Source: Amycolatopsis alba DSM 44262 (GTDB lineage: Bacteria; Actinomycetota; Actinomycetes; Mycobacteriales; Pseudonocardiaceae). From it: a stretch of DNA of 64,000 nucleotides. Numbering within the stretch: position 1 is the first letter of the stretch; each line of letters opens with the position of its first letter. Made by a program: the position numbers and the translations under genes. The notes beneath the pieces were generated by a model, which had not been told where the DNA came from, made no database searches, and saw only the letters and a program-made list of their open reading frames with translations. Of the stretch, positions 8,906 to 17,412 are shown piece after piece. The stretch spans positions 6,220,588 through 6,284,587 of the forward strand of contig NZ_KB913032.1 in assembly GCF_000384215.1 (NCBI RefSeq), read 5' to 3'.

Positions 8906-9298
8906 CTACCCGGTCGTCAGCACGGCGTCTGCCTCGATCTCCACCAGCAGGCGGGGGTCGAACAACGCGGAGATACCGACGATGGTCGTCGTGGGCAGGA
9001 TTTCGGCGAAGCGCGCCGAATGCGCCTCGCCGACACGGCGCCATTGGTCGATGTCGGTGACGAACACGCGGGTGCGCACCACGGTGTCGAGCCCGGCTCC
9101 GAAATGTGCCAGCGCTTCTTCGATACGGCGCAGGCATTCCGCCGACTGCGCCACGATATCGGCGCCGCCGACGGGGCCGTCCGGGCCCATCGCGGTGGTA
9201 CCGCTGACGAAAATGAAGTCGCCCGCCCTTACGGCACGCGAATAGCCGAAGACCTGCTCGGTCTTCGTCCCGCTGGAGAGGATGGTCCGTGATCCCAT
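8906..9298 (-). CDS. RidA/YjgF/UK114 family protein
   Basis: 130 residues from ATG 9298. It shows the family order: YSRAVRAGDFIFVSGTT, then IVAQSAECLRRIEEAL, then VVRTRVFVTDIDQW, then a C-terminal LLVEIEADAV. The conserved Arg in TRVFVTD, which binds the carboxylate of imine substrates, is present. RidA proteins hydrolyse reactive enamine/imine intermediates from PLP enzymes. That would suit a pathway with several PLP enzymes, as here. It lies on the minus strand, tail-to-tail with the haem-oxygenase-like gene (4 nt apart) and divergent from the gamma-glutamyltransferase gene. Confidence 0.9.
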   Translation of the reverse strand: MGSRTILSSGTKTEQVFGYSRAVRAGDFIFVSGTTAMGPDGPVGGADIVAQSAECLRRIEEALAHFGAGLDTVVRTRVFVTDIDQWRRVGEAHSARFAEILPTTTIVGISALFDPRLLVEIEADAVLTTG

Positions 9299-9377
9299 CA
9301 GCCACCGCCTTCGATCGGGGTCGATCAAGGTTTGCACAGTCAGGTCGGTCTCGCAGCGCCGCGGCGGTGACCTCGTG

Positions 9378-11177
9378 ATGCCGGGACGCCCGGAGCTGAT
9401 CGGCGGCTTCGGTGCGGTGTCCTCGACGCATTGGCTGGCGACCGGCGCGGGGATGGCCGCCCTCGAACGGGGCGGCAACGCCTTCGACGCCGCTGTCACC
9501 GCCGGGTTCGTACTCCAAGTGGTGGAACCGCATTCCAACGGTTTCGGCGGGGACGTCTCGATCGTCCTGCACGAGGCGCGACCCGGCCGCACGGCGGTGG
9601 TGTGCGGGCAGGGACCGATGCCGCGGACGGCCACCACCGCGGCGTTCGCCGGGCTCGGGCTGAACCAGATCCCCGGTTCGGGGCTGTTGGCCGCCTGCGT
9701 TCCCGGCGCGTTCGGTGGCTGGCTTCGGCTGCTGGCCGAGCACGGCACGATCAGCGCGGCCGACGCGCTGGCCCCGGCGATCGGTTACGCCGAGACAGGT
9801 TTCCCGCTGCCCGCTGACTCGCAGAAAGCGATCGCCGCCCTGGTGCCGCTGTTCGCCGAGCACTGGCCGGGATCCGGCCGCGCGTTCCTGCACCACGGCG
9901 CGGCACCCGCGGTGGGCGCGCGGATGCGCAATCCCGAACTCGCGGCGACGCTGCGCAGGCTCGTCGCCGAGGGCGAACAAGCCCGAGGCGGCCGCGAGAC
10001 CAAGATCGAGGCGACGATCGACGCGTTCTACCGGGGATTCGTCGCCGAAGCGATGGATGGCTACCTGGGCCGCACCGCGGTCTTGGATTCCACCGGTCGC
10101 CGGCACCGAGCTTTCCTCCGCGGTGACGACCTGGACCGCTGGCACCCGACGGTCGAGGAGCCCGCGAGCCTGCGCTACCGCGACCTCACCGTGCACAAAC
10201 CAGGTCCCTGGTCGCAAGGCCCCGTGTTCCTGCAGCAACTCGCGCTGCTCGAAGACATCGACCTGGCGGCCATGGATCCCGGCTCCGGGCGCTACCTGCA
10301 CACGATCGTCGAATCGGCCAAGCTGGCGATGGCCGATCGCGAAGCCTGGTACGGCGATCCCGACTTCGTCCCGGACCGCCTCGGCGAACTGCTCGACCCC
10401 GCCCGGATCGCCCGCAGGCGCGCGCTGATCGGTGAACACGCCCTGTCGGATCCGGCCCCCAGCACGATCGGCGGGGTGCGGGGCTGGGTGCCCGACGTGC
10501 CGCCGGACGAGCCGCCTTCCTTCGAGTCCGACTGGATGGGCCAGCTGCAGAGCGGGATGCCCACGATCGTCCTGCGCGCCATGGTGAAATCCGGCGACAC
10601 CTGCTCGGTCACCGTGGCCGACCGCCACGGCAACCTGGCCGCGGGAGTCCCCAGCGGCGGCTGGCTCAAAAGCTCACCGGTCATCCCCGGACTGGGCTTT
10701 CCGCTCGGCACCCGCGGCCAGACCCTGTGGCTGGTGGATGGCCACCCCAACTCGCTGATGCCCGGCAAACGACCCCGCACCACGCTGAGCCCCACCATCG
10801 CCTTGCGTGACGGAAAACCCTACCTGGCCTTCGGCACGCCGGGCGGCGACCGCCAAGACGTGTGGACGCTCGAATCCTTCCTCGCCGTCACCGAGTTCGG
10901 CGCCGATCTCCAGTCCGCGACCGAGACGACCATGTTCCACAGCGATCACTTCCCGCCGTCCTTCACCCCACGCCGCTGTCGGCCCGGAACCGTTGTCCTG
11001 GAAGACAACTGTGGACCCGAGGCGGTCGCGGACCTGCGTGCTCGCGGCCACGACGTCGAACTGGTCGCGCCGTACTCGATGGGATCGAAGGTCTGCATGG
11101 TGGGCGTCGGCGACGACGGTTTCCTGCGCGCGGGCGCGGGTCCCCGAGGCAAACAGGCCTACGCCATCTGCCGGTGA
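9378..11177 (+). CDS. Gamma-glutamyltransferase family protein
   Basis: About 599 residues of the Ntn-hydrolase gamma-glutamyltransferase/acylase family. The large subunit begins GGFGAVSSTHWLATGAG, then ALERGGNAFDAAVTAGF and NGFGGD. The autoprocessing and catalytic Thr is probably that in KSGDTCSVTVAD. The conserved MPGKRPRTTLSPTI and GTPGGDRQ follow in the small subunit. No signal peptide is seen, so it is probably cytoplasmic, unlike housekeeping periplasmic enzymes. GTG (9375) and ATG (9378) are adjacent; longer upstream starts would overlap the RidA start. In this cluster it may remove or transfer a gamma-glutamyl or acyl protecting group (inference, by analogy with protective-group removal in butirosin). 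Confidence 0.88.
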   Translation: MPGRPELIGGFGAVSSTHWLATGAGMAALERGGNAFDAAVTAGFVLQVVEPHSNGFGGDVSIVLHEARPGRTAVVCGQGPMPRTATTAAFAGLGLNQIPGSGLLAACVPGAFGGWLRLLAEHGTISAADALAPAIGYAETGFPLPADSQKAIAALVPLFAEHWPGSGRAFLHHGAAPAVGARMRNPELAATLRRLVAEGEQARGGRETKIEATIDAFYRGFVAEAMDGYLGRTAVLDSTGRRHRAFLRGDDLDRWHPTVEEPASLRYRDLTVHKPGPWSQGPVFLQQLALLEDIDLAAMDPGSGRYLHTIVESAKLAMADREAWYGDPDFVPDRLGELLDPARIARRRALIGEHALSDPAPSTIGGVRGWVPDVPPDEPPSFESDWMGQLQSGMPTIVLRAMVKSGDTCSVTVADRHGNLAAGVPSGGWLKSSPVIPGLGFPLGTRGQTLWLVDGHPNSLMPGKRPRTTLSPTIALRDGKPYLAFGTPGGDRQDVWTLESFLAVTEFGADLQSATETTMFHSDHFPPSFTPRRCRPGTVVLEDNCGPEAVADLRARGHDVELVAPYSMGSKVCMVGVGDDGFLRAGAGPRGKQAYAICR

Positions 11178-11190
11178 CGACCCAGGTCGC

Positions 11191-12081
11191 TCACAGCGAG
11201 TGGATTTCCTCCAGCGCGTGCCGCGAGATGTCCGACAGTACTTTCACATCGCCCGCGTACACCCCGGACTCTCGCGGCCAGTGCACGACCAGGTGGGTGA
11301 TTCCCGCCGCGGCGTAACCGATCGCGAGATCCAGGCACGCCTGCCAGGACGCCAGCGGGTCCCCGGTACCTGGGGTCGTAACGAAGATCCGCTCGCCGAC
11401 GTCACGCCCGGCGCGGGCACAGGCCGACTCCAAGGCTGTCACCTGTGCGGGAACGACCTGCTCCAGGCACTCGCCAGGGGATACGCCGCCGGGCGCCGCC
11501 GGGCCGAGAGTGACCCACGACTGCCCGTACCGCGCCGCCAGGTCCATGCCGCGCCTGCCCGTCGCCGCGATGGCGAAGGGCAGGCGCGGCCGCTGCACAC
11601 AGCCGGGGATCATCCGCGCGCCCTCGGCCCGGTAGTGCTCGCCGCGGTAGGTGGTGACCGGTTCGCGCAGCAGCAGATCCGTCAGCTCGACGAATTCGGC
11701 GAACCGGTCGGCACGCTCGCCGGGGGCAGGCACTCCCGGCTGCAGCACGGCGTCGTCCCCCGCGGTGGGGGAGCCCGCGCCGAGGCCCAGCGTGAAGCGC
11801 CCGTCGGACATCTCGTCCAGGGTCAGCGCGTCCTTGGCCAGCGGAACCGGATGGCGGAAATTCGGCGACCCGACCAGCAGCCCCAGCCGCACCCGTTCGG
11901 TCGCGACAGCGGCTCCGCTGAGGACCGGAACGGCGCCGTACCAAGGGCTTTCGCTCAGCGAACGCCACCAGAGGTGGTCGTAGGTCCACGCCGAGTCGAA
12001 GCCGAGGTCCTCGACGGCACGCCACTGGGCGACCTGGTCGGACCAGCGGCGTTCGGGCAGGATCAGCACCCCGATCCGCAC
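11191..12081 (-). CDS. LLM-class (F420-type) flavin-dependent oxidoreductase
   Basis: 296 residues from GTG 12081 (RIGVLILPERRW). It has the luciferase-like TIM-barrel pattern: EDLGFDSAWTYDHLWW, ERVRLGLLVGSPNFRHPVPLAK, LDEMSDGRFTLGLGAGS and a C-terminal ITHLVVHWPRESG. This is typical of F420-dependent oxidoreductases of actinomycetes. The substrate is not predictable. The start lies 2 nt after the stop of the methyltransferase gene, so the two form an operon read leftward from the divergent promoter region at 13152-13331. Confidence 0.88.
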   Translation of the reverse strand: MRIGVLILPERRWSDQVAQWRAVEDLGFDSAWTYDHLWWRSLSESPWYGAVPVLSGAAVATERVRLGLLVGSPNFRHPVPLAKDALTLDEMSDGRFTLGLGAGSPTAGDDAVLQPGVPAPGERADRFAEFVELTDLLLREPVTTYRGEHYRAEGARMIPGCVQRPRLPFAIAATGRRGMDLAARYGQSWVTLGPAAPGGVSPGECLEQVVPAQVTALESACARAGRDVGERIFVTTPGTGDPLASWQACLDLAIGYAAAGITHLVVHWPRESGVYAGDVKVLSDISRHALEEIHSL

Positions 12082-12083
12082 GG

Positions 12084-13151
12084 TTACCGGCGTTCCAGCT
12101 CGTAGAACCGGGTCCGTGGGCCCGCGACGGCGTTCGTGTAGACCGTCGTGCAGCGCAACGCGCTGGCCTCGAACACCGGCAACCAGCCGGCGGTGTCGCG
12201 CGGGATCCCCTGTGCGGTGAGCACGTGCATCAGGAAGAAGTCGGAGTCGTTCTCCCGGTCGTCGTAGCGCAGTTCGGGTTCGCCGATGAGCACGACGGCG
12301 TCGTCGGAGAGCATCGCGGCGAAGCGGTCGAGCACGTCTACCACGGCCTGGTCGCCGTCGCGGAAGAGCTCGTGCAGCACACCGACCCCGCACACCACGT
12401 CCATCTCGCGGCAGTCCTCGGGCCAGGTGCCGGGGGCGAACGCGTCACCGGCGAAGAACCGGACCCGGTCGGCCACTCCGGCCCGCTCGGCCAGTGCCTG
12501 GGCGTCGGCGATCGCGTCCGGTGAAAGGTCGATGCCCACGCCGCGCAGGTCCGGATGCCGCATCGCGACCTCGACGAGCAGCGATCCGCCGCCGCAGCCG
12601 AGGTCGAGCAGGGTCCTGGCCGATCGCGACCGCAGCGCGTGCAGCACGGTCGGGGTGTAGGAGGCGGTGGAGACCGTGCCGGAGTGCTTGCCGAGCTGTG
12701 CGCCCGCACGGGTGACGTCGACGCCGTAGGTGGCCGCGCCGGTGAGCAGATCGGTCATCCGGCTGGTCACCGGGCCGTACGCCTCCAGGTAGAAACCGAG
12801 GCGGGCCAACGCCACCCCGGAGGTGAGCAGCGCACCGCGATGGCTCAGCGCGTGCTCACCGGCGTGCCCGGTGAGCACCCCGCGCACCTCCAGGTAGCGC
12901 AGCAAGCCACGCCCGACGCGCTGGTCCATTCCGGTCAGCAGCTCGTCCGTGCGGACGCTTCCCTTGTCCCGCAACCGGTCCAGCAGGCCCGAGTTGGCGA
13001 GCGCGAGCAGTGCGTGGCACAGGTTCAGTGAGGACAACAGGTCGGGCATCCCGGACAGGTGGTAGTCCTGCCACGCGGTGACCCGGTCGTCGTCCCAGAG
13101 GTCGACGACCGGCACGGTCTCCTCGACGGGGACGTCGCTGGTGACGGACAT
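12084..13151 (-). CDS. SAM-dependent class I methyltransferase with winged-helix N-domain
   Basis: 355 residues from ATG 13151. The start has a clear AAGGAG ribosome site, and it is preferred to an upstream ATG at 13193. The N-terminal ~140 residues form a dimerisation/winged-helix part (LCHALLALANSGLLDRL). The Rossmann domain has motif I LLDLGCGGGSLLVE, the acidic loop GVGIDLSPDAI and motif II FFAGDAF. This architecture is that of natural-product O-, N- or C-methyltransferases. It is divergent from the BtrH-ACP operon and co-transcribed with the F420-type oxidoreductase, so it is probably a tailoring enzyme of region B. Confidence 0.88.
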   Translation of the reverse strand: MSVTSDVPVEETVPVVDLWDDDRVTAWQDYHLSGMPDLLSSLNLCHALLALANSGLLDRLRDKGSVRTDELLTGMDQRVGRGLLRYLEVRGVLTGHAGEHALSHRGALLTSGVALARLGFYLEAYGPVTSRMTDLLTGAATYGVDVTRAGAQLGKHSGTVSTASYTPTVLHALRSRSARTLLDLGCGGGSLLVEVAMRHPDLRGVGIDLSPDAIADAQALAERAGVADRVRFFAGDAFAPGTWPEDCREMDVVCGVGVLHELFRDGDQAVVDVLDRFAAMLSDDAVVLIGEPELRYDDRENDSDFFLMHVLTAQGIPRDTAGWLPVFEASALRCTTVYTNAVAGPRTRFYELERR

Positions 13152-13331
13152 CAGGCGGCTCCTTCGTGCGATCCCGGTACCGGGCGTGTGCACCGGCCGT
13201 CCAGACCCTGCCCGGCCCGGCTACAGGCCTGCTACACCGCCGGCCGCCGTATCCGCTGTGTATGCGCCGAGGGGAGGGTTGGCGGCGAAGCGATGACGAC
13301 TGGTGATTTCCGAGACGGAGCGAGGAGACCG
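13152..13331. promoter_or_regulatory. Divergent promoter region between methyltransferase and BtrH-ACP operons
   Basis: 180 nt between two divergently read transcription units. No gene fits. The base composition is less GC-biased around 13230-13270 (GTATCCGCTGTGTATGCGCC). It must carry both promoters and is a natural target for the SARP regulators. No clear heptameric SARP repeats could be assigned by eye. Confidence 0.5.
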
Positions 13332-14456
13332 GTGACCGAACAACAGGTGCAGACCCCGCCGACGGCCGCCCGGTGGGACGAGATCGTCGCCGCCGTGCCC
13401 GCCGACGCGCTGGACTGCCTGCAAACCGGGGTCGCGGTCCTCGCCGACGTCGTCGGCGGGCCGGGTGCCCACCGCGGTCTCGGTGCTCGATTGTGGTTCC
13501 CCGCTCCGGACGGGACCGGGTATGCCGAAGCCGCTGACCTGACCGCCCGGTTGGCGCAGGCCCGTGACGAGCTCGGGCTGATTTCGGCACCACCGGAGAA
13601 GGTCACGGACATGGCAGGCCTCGACGACCGGGACGGGCCGCTGTACGTGGTCGCCGACGCCTACGACCTACCGTGGCTGCCTTACGCAGGCCACGAGCAC
13701 ATGTCGCACAGCTTCGTGCTCGCCCGCGCGCCCGAGGGCTGGGACCTCGTGGACGCCTATCACAACGACACCCAATGGGGTCCCGCTCGCCCGGCTGTCC
13801 GGTTCTGCACCGACGACCAGGTCGCGGACCTGCTGGCGAATGGGCCGGTCCTGGTCACCACGCTGAAGTCCGGCGCCGTTCCCGCTCGTCCGCCCGCACC
13901 ATCCGCCGACGGGATCGACGCCTACGCGCTGGCCGGACGAACCTCGGAGACCGCCGTCGAGCAGCTGGTACTCGACGTGTGGCTCATCGAACGTGACCGG
14001 CGGCTGCACCTGCGCTGGCTCGACGACCATTCACCGGAGAAAGCCGAGGTGTGGCGATCGGCGGGCCGGGTCGAAGCGTGGCAGCGGCTGGCCGCGCGCA
14101 CCTATCTCGCACTGCGCAGGCTCCGCCGCGGCCATCCGGTCGGCAGAGAGGTGGTCGACGAGGTGTGTCACCAGTTGCGGATGGACGCCGAACTCACCGA
14201 TACCGCCGAACCCACCGCGATCCGCGAGGTGGTGCTGTCCGCGATCGGTGAGAGTCTCGCGATCGATCCGTCCACCGTCGCGACCGCGCCGACCCTGCGG
14301 GACCTGCCGGGGTTCGACTCGTTCCGGCTCGTCGACGCGCTGGAACGAGTCGAGCGGGCGCTGAGCGCCGAGCTGCCCGATGACCTGGGCGCGGACGACC
14401 TCGGCGACGTGGACGGGCTCGTCCGGTTGTTCACCCGTGCGACGGTCCGGAGGTAG
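13332..14456 (+). CDS. BtrH-N-like (papain-fold) domain fused to an acyl carrier protein
   Basis: About 374 residues from GTG 13332 (GAGGAG 4 nt upstream); ATG 13293 is in frame but has no good ribosome site. The N-terminal ~220 residues resemble the butirosin BtrH N-terminal family, a cysteine-peptidase-like fold. Candidate catalytic residues are Cys29 (ALDCLQTG), a His in HMSHSFVLARA and an Asp in GWDLVDAYH. A helical linker follows. The C-terminal ~95 residues are an ACP with its phosphopantetheine Ser at residue 330 (PGFDSFRLVDALER). BtrH moves an acyl group from an ACP to an amine. Fusion of both partners suggests self-loading or in-cis acyl transfer. It heads a plus-strand operon and is followed 4 nt later by the AMP ligase. 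Confidence 0.75.
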   Translation: MTEQQVQTPPTAARWDEIVAAVPADALDCLQTGVAVLADVVGGPGAHRGLGARLWFPAPDGTGYAEAADLTARLAQARDELGLISAPPEKVTDMAGLDDRDGPLYVVADAYDLPWLPYAGHEHMSHSFVLARAPEGWDLVDAYHNDTQWGPARPAVRFCTDDQVADLLANGPVLVTTLKSGAVPARPPAPSADGIDAYALAGRTSETAVEQLVLDVWLIERDRRLHLRWLDDHSPEKAEVWRSAGRVEAWQRLAARTYLALRRLRRGHPVGREVVDEVCHQLRMDAELTDTAEPTAIREVVLSAIGESLAIDPSTVATAPTLRDLPGFDSFRLVDALERVERALSAELPDDLGADDLGDVDGLVRLFTRATVRR

Positions 14457-14460
14457 GCCG

Positions 14461-15918
14461 GTGTCCGACGAGGTGCTTCACGACCTGCTCGACTCCGTTA
14501 CCAGACGGTTCCCGGAAACCCCCGCCGTCGCGTCGCCCACAGGTGAGCGGACCTACCGCGAGCTCGCGGACGAGAGTCTGCGGCTGGCCGCCGGCCTTGC
14601 CGGCGCCGGTGTCCGTCGAGGTGAGCGGGTGCTGCTCTGCCTCAGCCGTCCCGAGGACGTCCCGGCGCTGGTCTGGGCGTGCTCACGTGTCGCCGCGGTC
14701 TTCGTCTTGACACGGGCGGAACTACCGGAAACCGTGCTGCGGCACATGATCGCCGATGCCGGGCCCGTACTGGTGGTCACCGACGACTCCGGGGTGTCGA
14801 CGGTCGCGAGGGATATGGGTGTACCGGTGCGCACCCCGCACGAACTGCCGTGCGGCCCGGTGCCCCTGGCCCGGCCACTCCCGGTCGACGCCGCCTGCTT
14901 CATCTACACGTCGGGCAGTACCGCACTGCCGAAGGCCGTCGTCTCGACGCACCGGCAAGTGTGCTTCGCCGCCCGAGCCGTCCAAAGCAGACTGTCCTAT
15001 CGCGACAGTGACACCGTGTACTGTGCGTTGCCGCTGTCCTTCGATTACGGTCTTTACCAACTGTTCCTGTGCGCGCTCGCCGGTGCGCGACTGTGGCTCG
15101 CCGAGGGAGCCGGGCCGGCGCTGGTGAACGAACTGACCGCCGCCGGTGCCACCGTGCTGCCCGGTGTCCCCTCGCTCACCGCCAACCTCGCCCGGTTGGT
15201 CGCCCGCCGTCCGGCGCCGCCGTCGTTGCGTTTGCTCACCAACACCGGTGCCGCGATGCCGCCCGCGCTCCTCGCCCGGCTTCGAGCGGCCTCGCCCGGA
15301 CTGCGCGTGCAGCTGATGTACGGGCTCACCGAATGCAAACGCGCCACGATCCTGGCCCCGGACGAGGACCTCGACCGCCCTGGTTCCTGCGGACGCGCGC
15401 TGCCCGGCACCGAGGTGTTCGCCATCGGGGCGGACGGCACCCGAGTGCCGCCGGGGGAGGTGGGGGAGCTGGTGGTCCGGGGGCCGAACGTCATGGCCGG
15501 GTACTGGCGCCGCCCCGAACTCACCGGGCGGGTGTTTCCCCGCGCCGAGGGGCTGTTCCCCGAACTGCGCACCGGTGACCAGGGCCGTGTCGACGACGAG
15601 GGTTACGTCTACTTCGCGGGGCGCCGTGACGACCTCTACAAGGAACGCGGTACGCGCGTGAGCGCGATAGAGGTCGAGGCCGCCGCCTGCCGCGTCCCCG
15701 GCGTGCGCGCCGCCGCCGTGCGCCTGCCGGGGGCAGACGAGTTCGGCGCGATGCTGTTCGTGGAATCGGAACTCGACGGCCACGCCGTCCTGGCCGCGCT
15801 CGGCGAGCACCTGGAGGCCGCCAAAGTGCCTGCCCGGTGTGTCGTGGTCGACCGGCTTCCGTTGACCCCCAACGGAAAGATCGACCGCCGCGCGCTCGAC
15901 ACGGTGGCCGCACGATGA
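14461..15918 (+). CDS. AMP-dependent acyl/amino-acid ligase (VinN-like, carrier-protein loading)
   Basis: 485 residues from GTG 14461, with GGAGG at 14450-14454 inside the preceding gene. It is an ANL-superfamily enzyme: P-loop ACFIYTSGSTALPKAVVSTH, YGLTECKR, TGDQGRVDDEG and a C-terminal Lys in LTPNGKIDRRAL. It is followed directly by a type III PLP decarboxylase and a free ACP. That trio matches the beta-amino-acid starter systems of macrolactams (VinN/VinO/VinL type), in which the ligase loads an amino acid on the ACP for decarboxylation there. The role is inferred from this gene order; the amino acid is not known. It overlaps the decarboxylase start by ATGA. Confidence 0.88.
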   Translation: MSDEVLHDLLDSVTRRFPETPAVASPTGERTYRELADESLRLAAGLAGAGVRRGERVLLCLSRPEDVPALVWACSRVAAVFVLTRAELPETVLRHMIADAGPVLVVTDDSGVSTVARDMGVPVRTPHELPCGPVPLARPLPVDAACFIYTSGSTALPKAVVSTHRQVCFAARAVQSRLSYRDSDTVYCALPLSFDYGLYQLFLCALAGARLWLAEGAGPALVNELTAAGATVLPGVPSLTANLARLVARRPAPPSLRLLTNTGAAMPPALLARLRAASPGLRVQLMYGLTECKRATILAPDEDLDRPGSCGRALPGTEVFAIGADGTRVPPGEVGELVVRGPNVMAGYWRRPELTGRVFPRAEGLFPELRTGDQGRVDDEGYVYFAGRRDDLYKERGTRVSAIEVEAAACRVPGVRAAAVRLPGADEFGAMLFVESELDGHAVLAALGEHLEAAKVPARCVVVDRLPLTPNGKIDRRALDTVAAR

Positions 15919-17132
15919 GCTTCACCGACACCCACGCCCCGGCCTACGTCTACGACCTCGACGAGGTCCGGCGCGCACACGACCTTCTCAGGTCCGCTCT
16001 GCCCGAGCCGAGCACTCTGTTCTATTCGGTCAAGGCGAACCCGCATCCCGCTGTCATCGGCGCGCTGGCCGCGCTCGGCTGCCGTGCGGAGGTGTCTTCG
16101 TCGGGGGAACTCTCCGCCGCCCTGGCAGCCGGAGTGCCCGCCTCCGATGTGCTCTACACCGGACCCGGCAAACGTGACGCCGAGGTGCTCGACGCGGCCC
16201 GGCTCGGCGTGCGGTGGTTCTCCGTCGACTCGCCCGCCGGCCTCGGCCAAGTCGCCCGAGCGGCCGGTGAGTCCGATGTGGACGCCCGGTGCCTGGTGCG
16301 GGTCAACGCGGAGACCGCCCCCGGTGGCGGGCAGGGTTTGGCGATGACCGGGGTGACCTCCGCCTTCGGTGCGGACGCGGCGTGGGTCACCGCCGACCCC
16401 GGTGCCTTCCGCGACCGCTTCGCAGGCTTCCACCTGTACGCGGGCAGCAACCTGACCGACGCGGACGCACTCGTCGCCCAGTTCGGGCACGCGATCGCCA
16501 CCGCGCGCACCCTCGCCGACGTTCTCGGCGCCGATCCCGAGGTGCTCGACCTGGGCGGCGGTTTCCCGGCACCGTTCGCCAAGGCAGGTGATCTGGTGCC
16601 GTTCCCGGATCTGGGCGGCCGCGTCGCCGACCTGCTCGACGCCGCCTTCCCCGGCTGGCGCTCGGGAACTCCCGAGGTCGCGTTCGAGTCGGGCCGCTAC
16701 CTCACCTCCACGTGTGGGTCGCTGCTGGTACGGGTCGCCGACGTCAAGCATTCGCACGGGCAGCGAGTCGTGGTGCTGGAGAGCGGTATCAACCATCTCG
16801 GCGGGATGTCCGGCCTGCGGCGGCTGCCGCCCCTGGTACCGGACGTCCTGACCGGCGACGCCCGCGGTCCGGCGGAGTCCACCGACCCCGTGCTGCTGGT
16901 CGGACCGCTGTGCACGCCACTGGACACCTGGGCGCGCGGCGCGCGGTTGCCCGAGGTGGCCCGTGGGCAAGTACTGCGGGTCCCCAACGTCGGCGCCTAC
17001 GGCCTGACGGCCAGCGTGGTCGCCTTCCTGAGCCACCCGATGCCCAGCGAGGTCGTCGTCGAGGACGGACGGGTCGTTGACGTCTCCCGCCTCGAACTCG
17101 TCCGCACCCACCCCGCCCGTACCGCCATCTGA
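15915..17132 (+). CDS. PLP-dependent type III-fold decarboxylase (BtrK/VinO-like)
   Basis: 405 residues, alanine-racemase fold of the ornithine/diaminopimelate decarboxylase family. The PLP lysine is Lys40 (FYSVKANPHP). Further motifs are GFHLYAGSN, the phosphate-binding LDLGGGFPAPF, FESGRYL and the dimer-interface catalytic Cys and Asp in GPLCTPLDTW. BtrK and VinO relatives decarboxylate aminoacyl groups while bound to an ACP. The neighbours (ligase upstream, ACP 13 nt downstream) favour that over a free-lysine pathway. Start ATG 15915 overlaps the ligase stop. The carrier-bound substrate is inferred. Confidence 0.9.
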   Translation: MSFTDTHAPAYVYDLDEVRRAHDLLRSALPEPSTLFYSVKANPHPAVIGALAALGCRAEVSSSGELSAALAAGVPASDVLYTGPGKRDAEVLDAARLGVRWFSVDSPAGLGQVARAAGESDVDARCLVRVNAETAPGGGQGLAMTGVTSAFGADAAWVTADPGAFRDRFAGFHLYAGSNLTDADALVAQFGHAIATARTLADVLGADPEVLDLGGGFPAPFAKAGDLVPFPDLGGRVADLLDAAFPGWRSGTPEVAFESGRYLTSTCGSLLVRVADVKHSHGQRVVVLESGINHLGGMSGLRRLPPLVPDVLTGDARGPAESTDPVLLVGPLCTPLDTWARGARLPEVARGQVLRVPNVGAYGLTASVVAFLSHPMPSEVVVEDGRVVDVSRLELVRTHPARTAI

Positions 17133-17145
17133 AGGAGTGCCGCCG

Positions 17146-17412
17146 ATGGAGACCGTGGACCAGGACTTCGCCGCGATGTTGTTGCCCTACCTGAAATACG
17201 CGGGCGACGGCGCGGATCTCACCCCCGACGCCGAACTACGCGCGCTCGGGCTGGACTCGATGCGTGCCGTGGAGCTGCTGTTCGCGGTGGAGGACACCTA
17301 CGCCGTCGTCATCCCCGACGAGCGGCTCACGGACGCGACGTTCGCCACCGTCGGCAGCCTGTGGACCGTGATCGAGGCGGAGCTCGGCACGGAGACGAGG
17401 CGGTCGGCATGA
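17146..17412 (+). CDS. Free-standing acyl/peptidyl carrier protein
   Basis: 88 residues with the phosphopantetheine attachment Ser38 in ALGLDSMRAVELLFAVED. Three to four helices are expected. A strong ribosome site GAAGGAG (17131-17137) stands before ATG 17146. It lies between the decarboxylase and two acyl-CoA dehydrogenases, so it is probably the carrier on which the amino acid is decarboxylated and then oxidised. Its stop overlaps the next start by ATGA. Confidence 0.93.
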   Translation: METVDQDFAAMLLPYLKYAGDGADLTPDAELRALGLDSMRAVELLFAVEDTYAVVIPDERLTDATFATVGSLWTVIEAELGTETRRSA

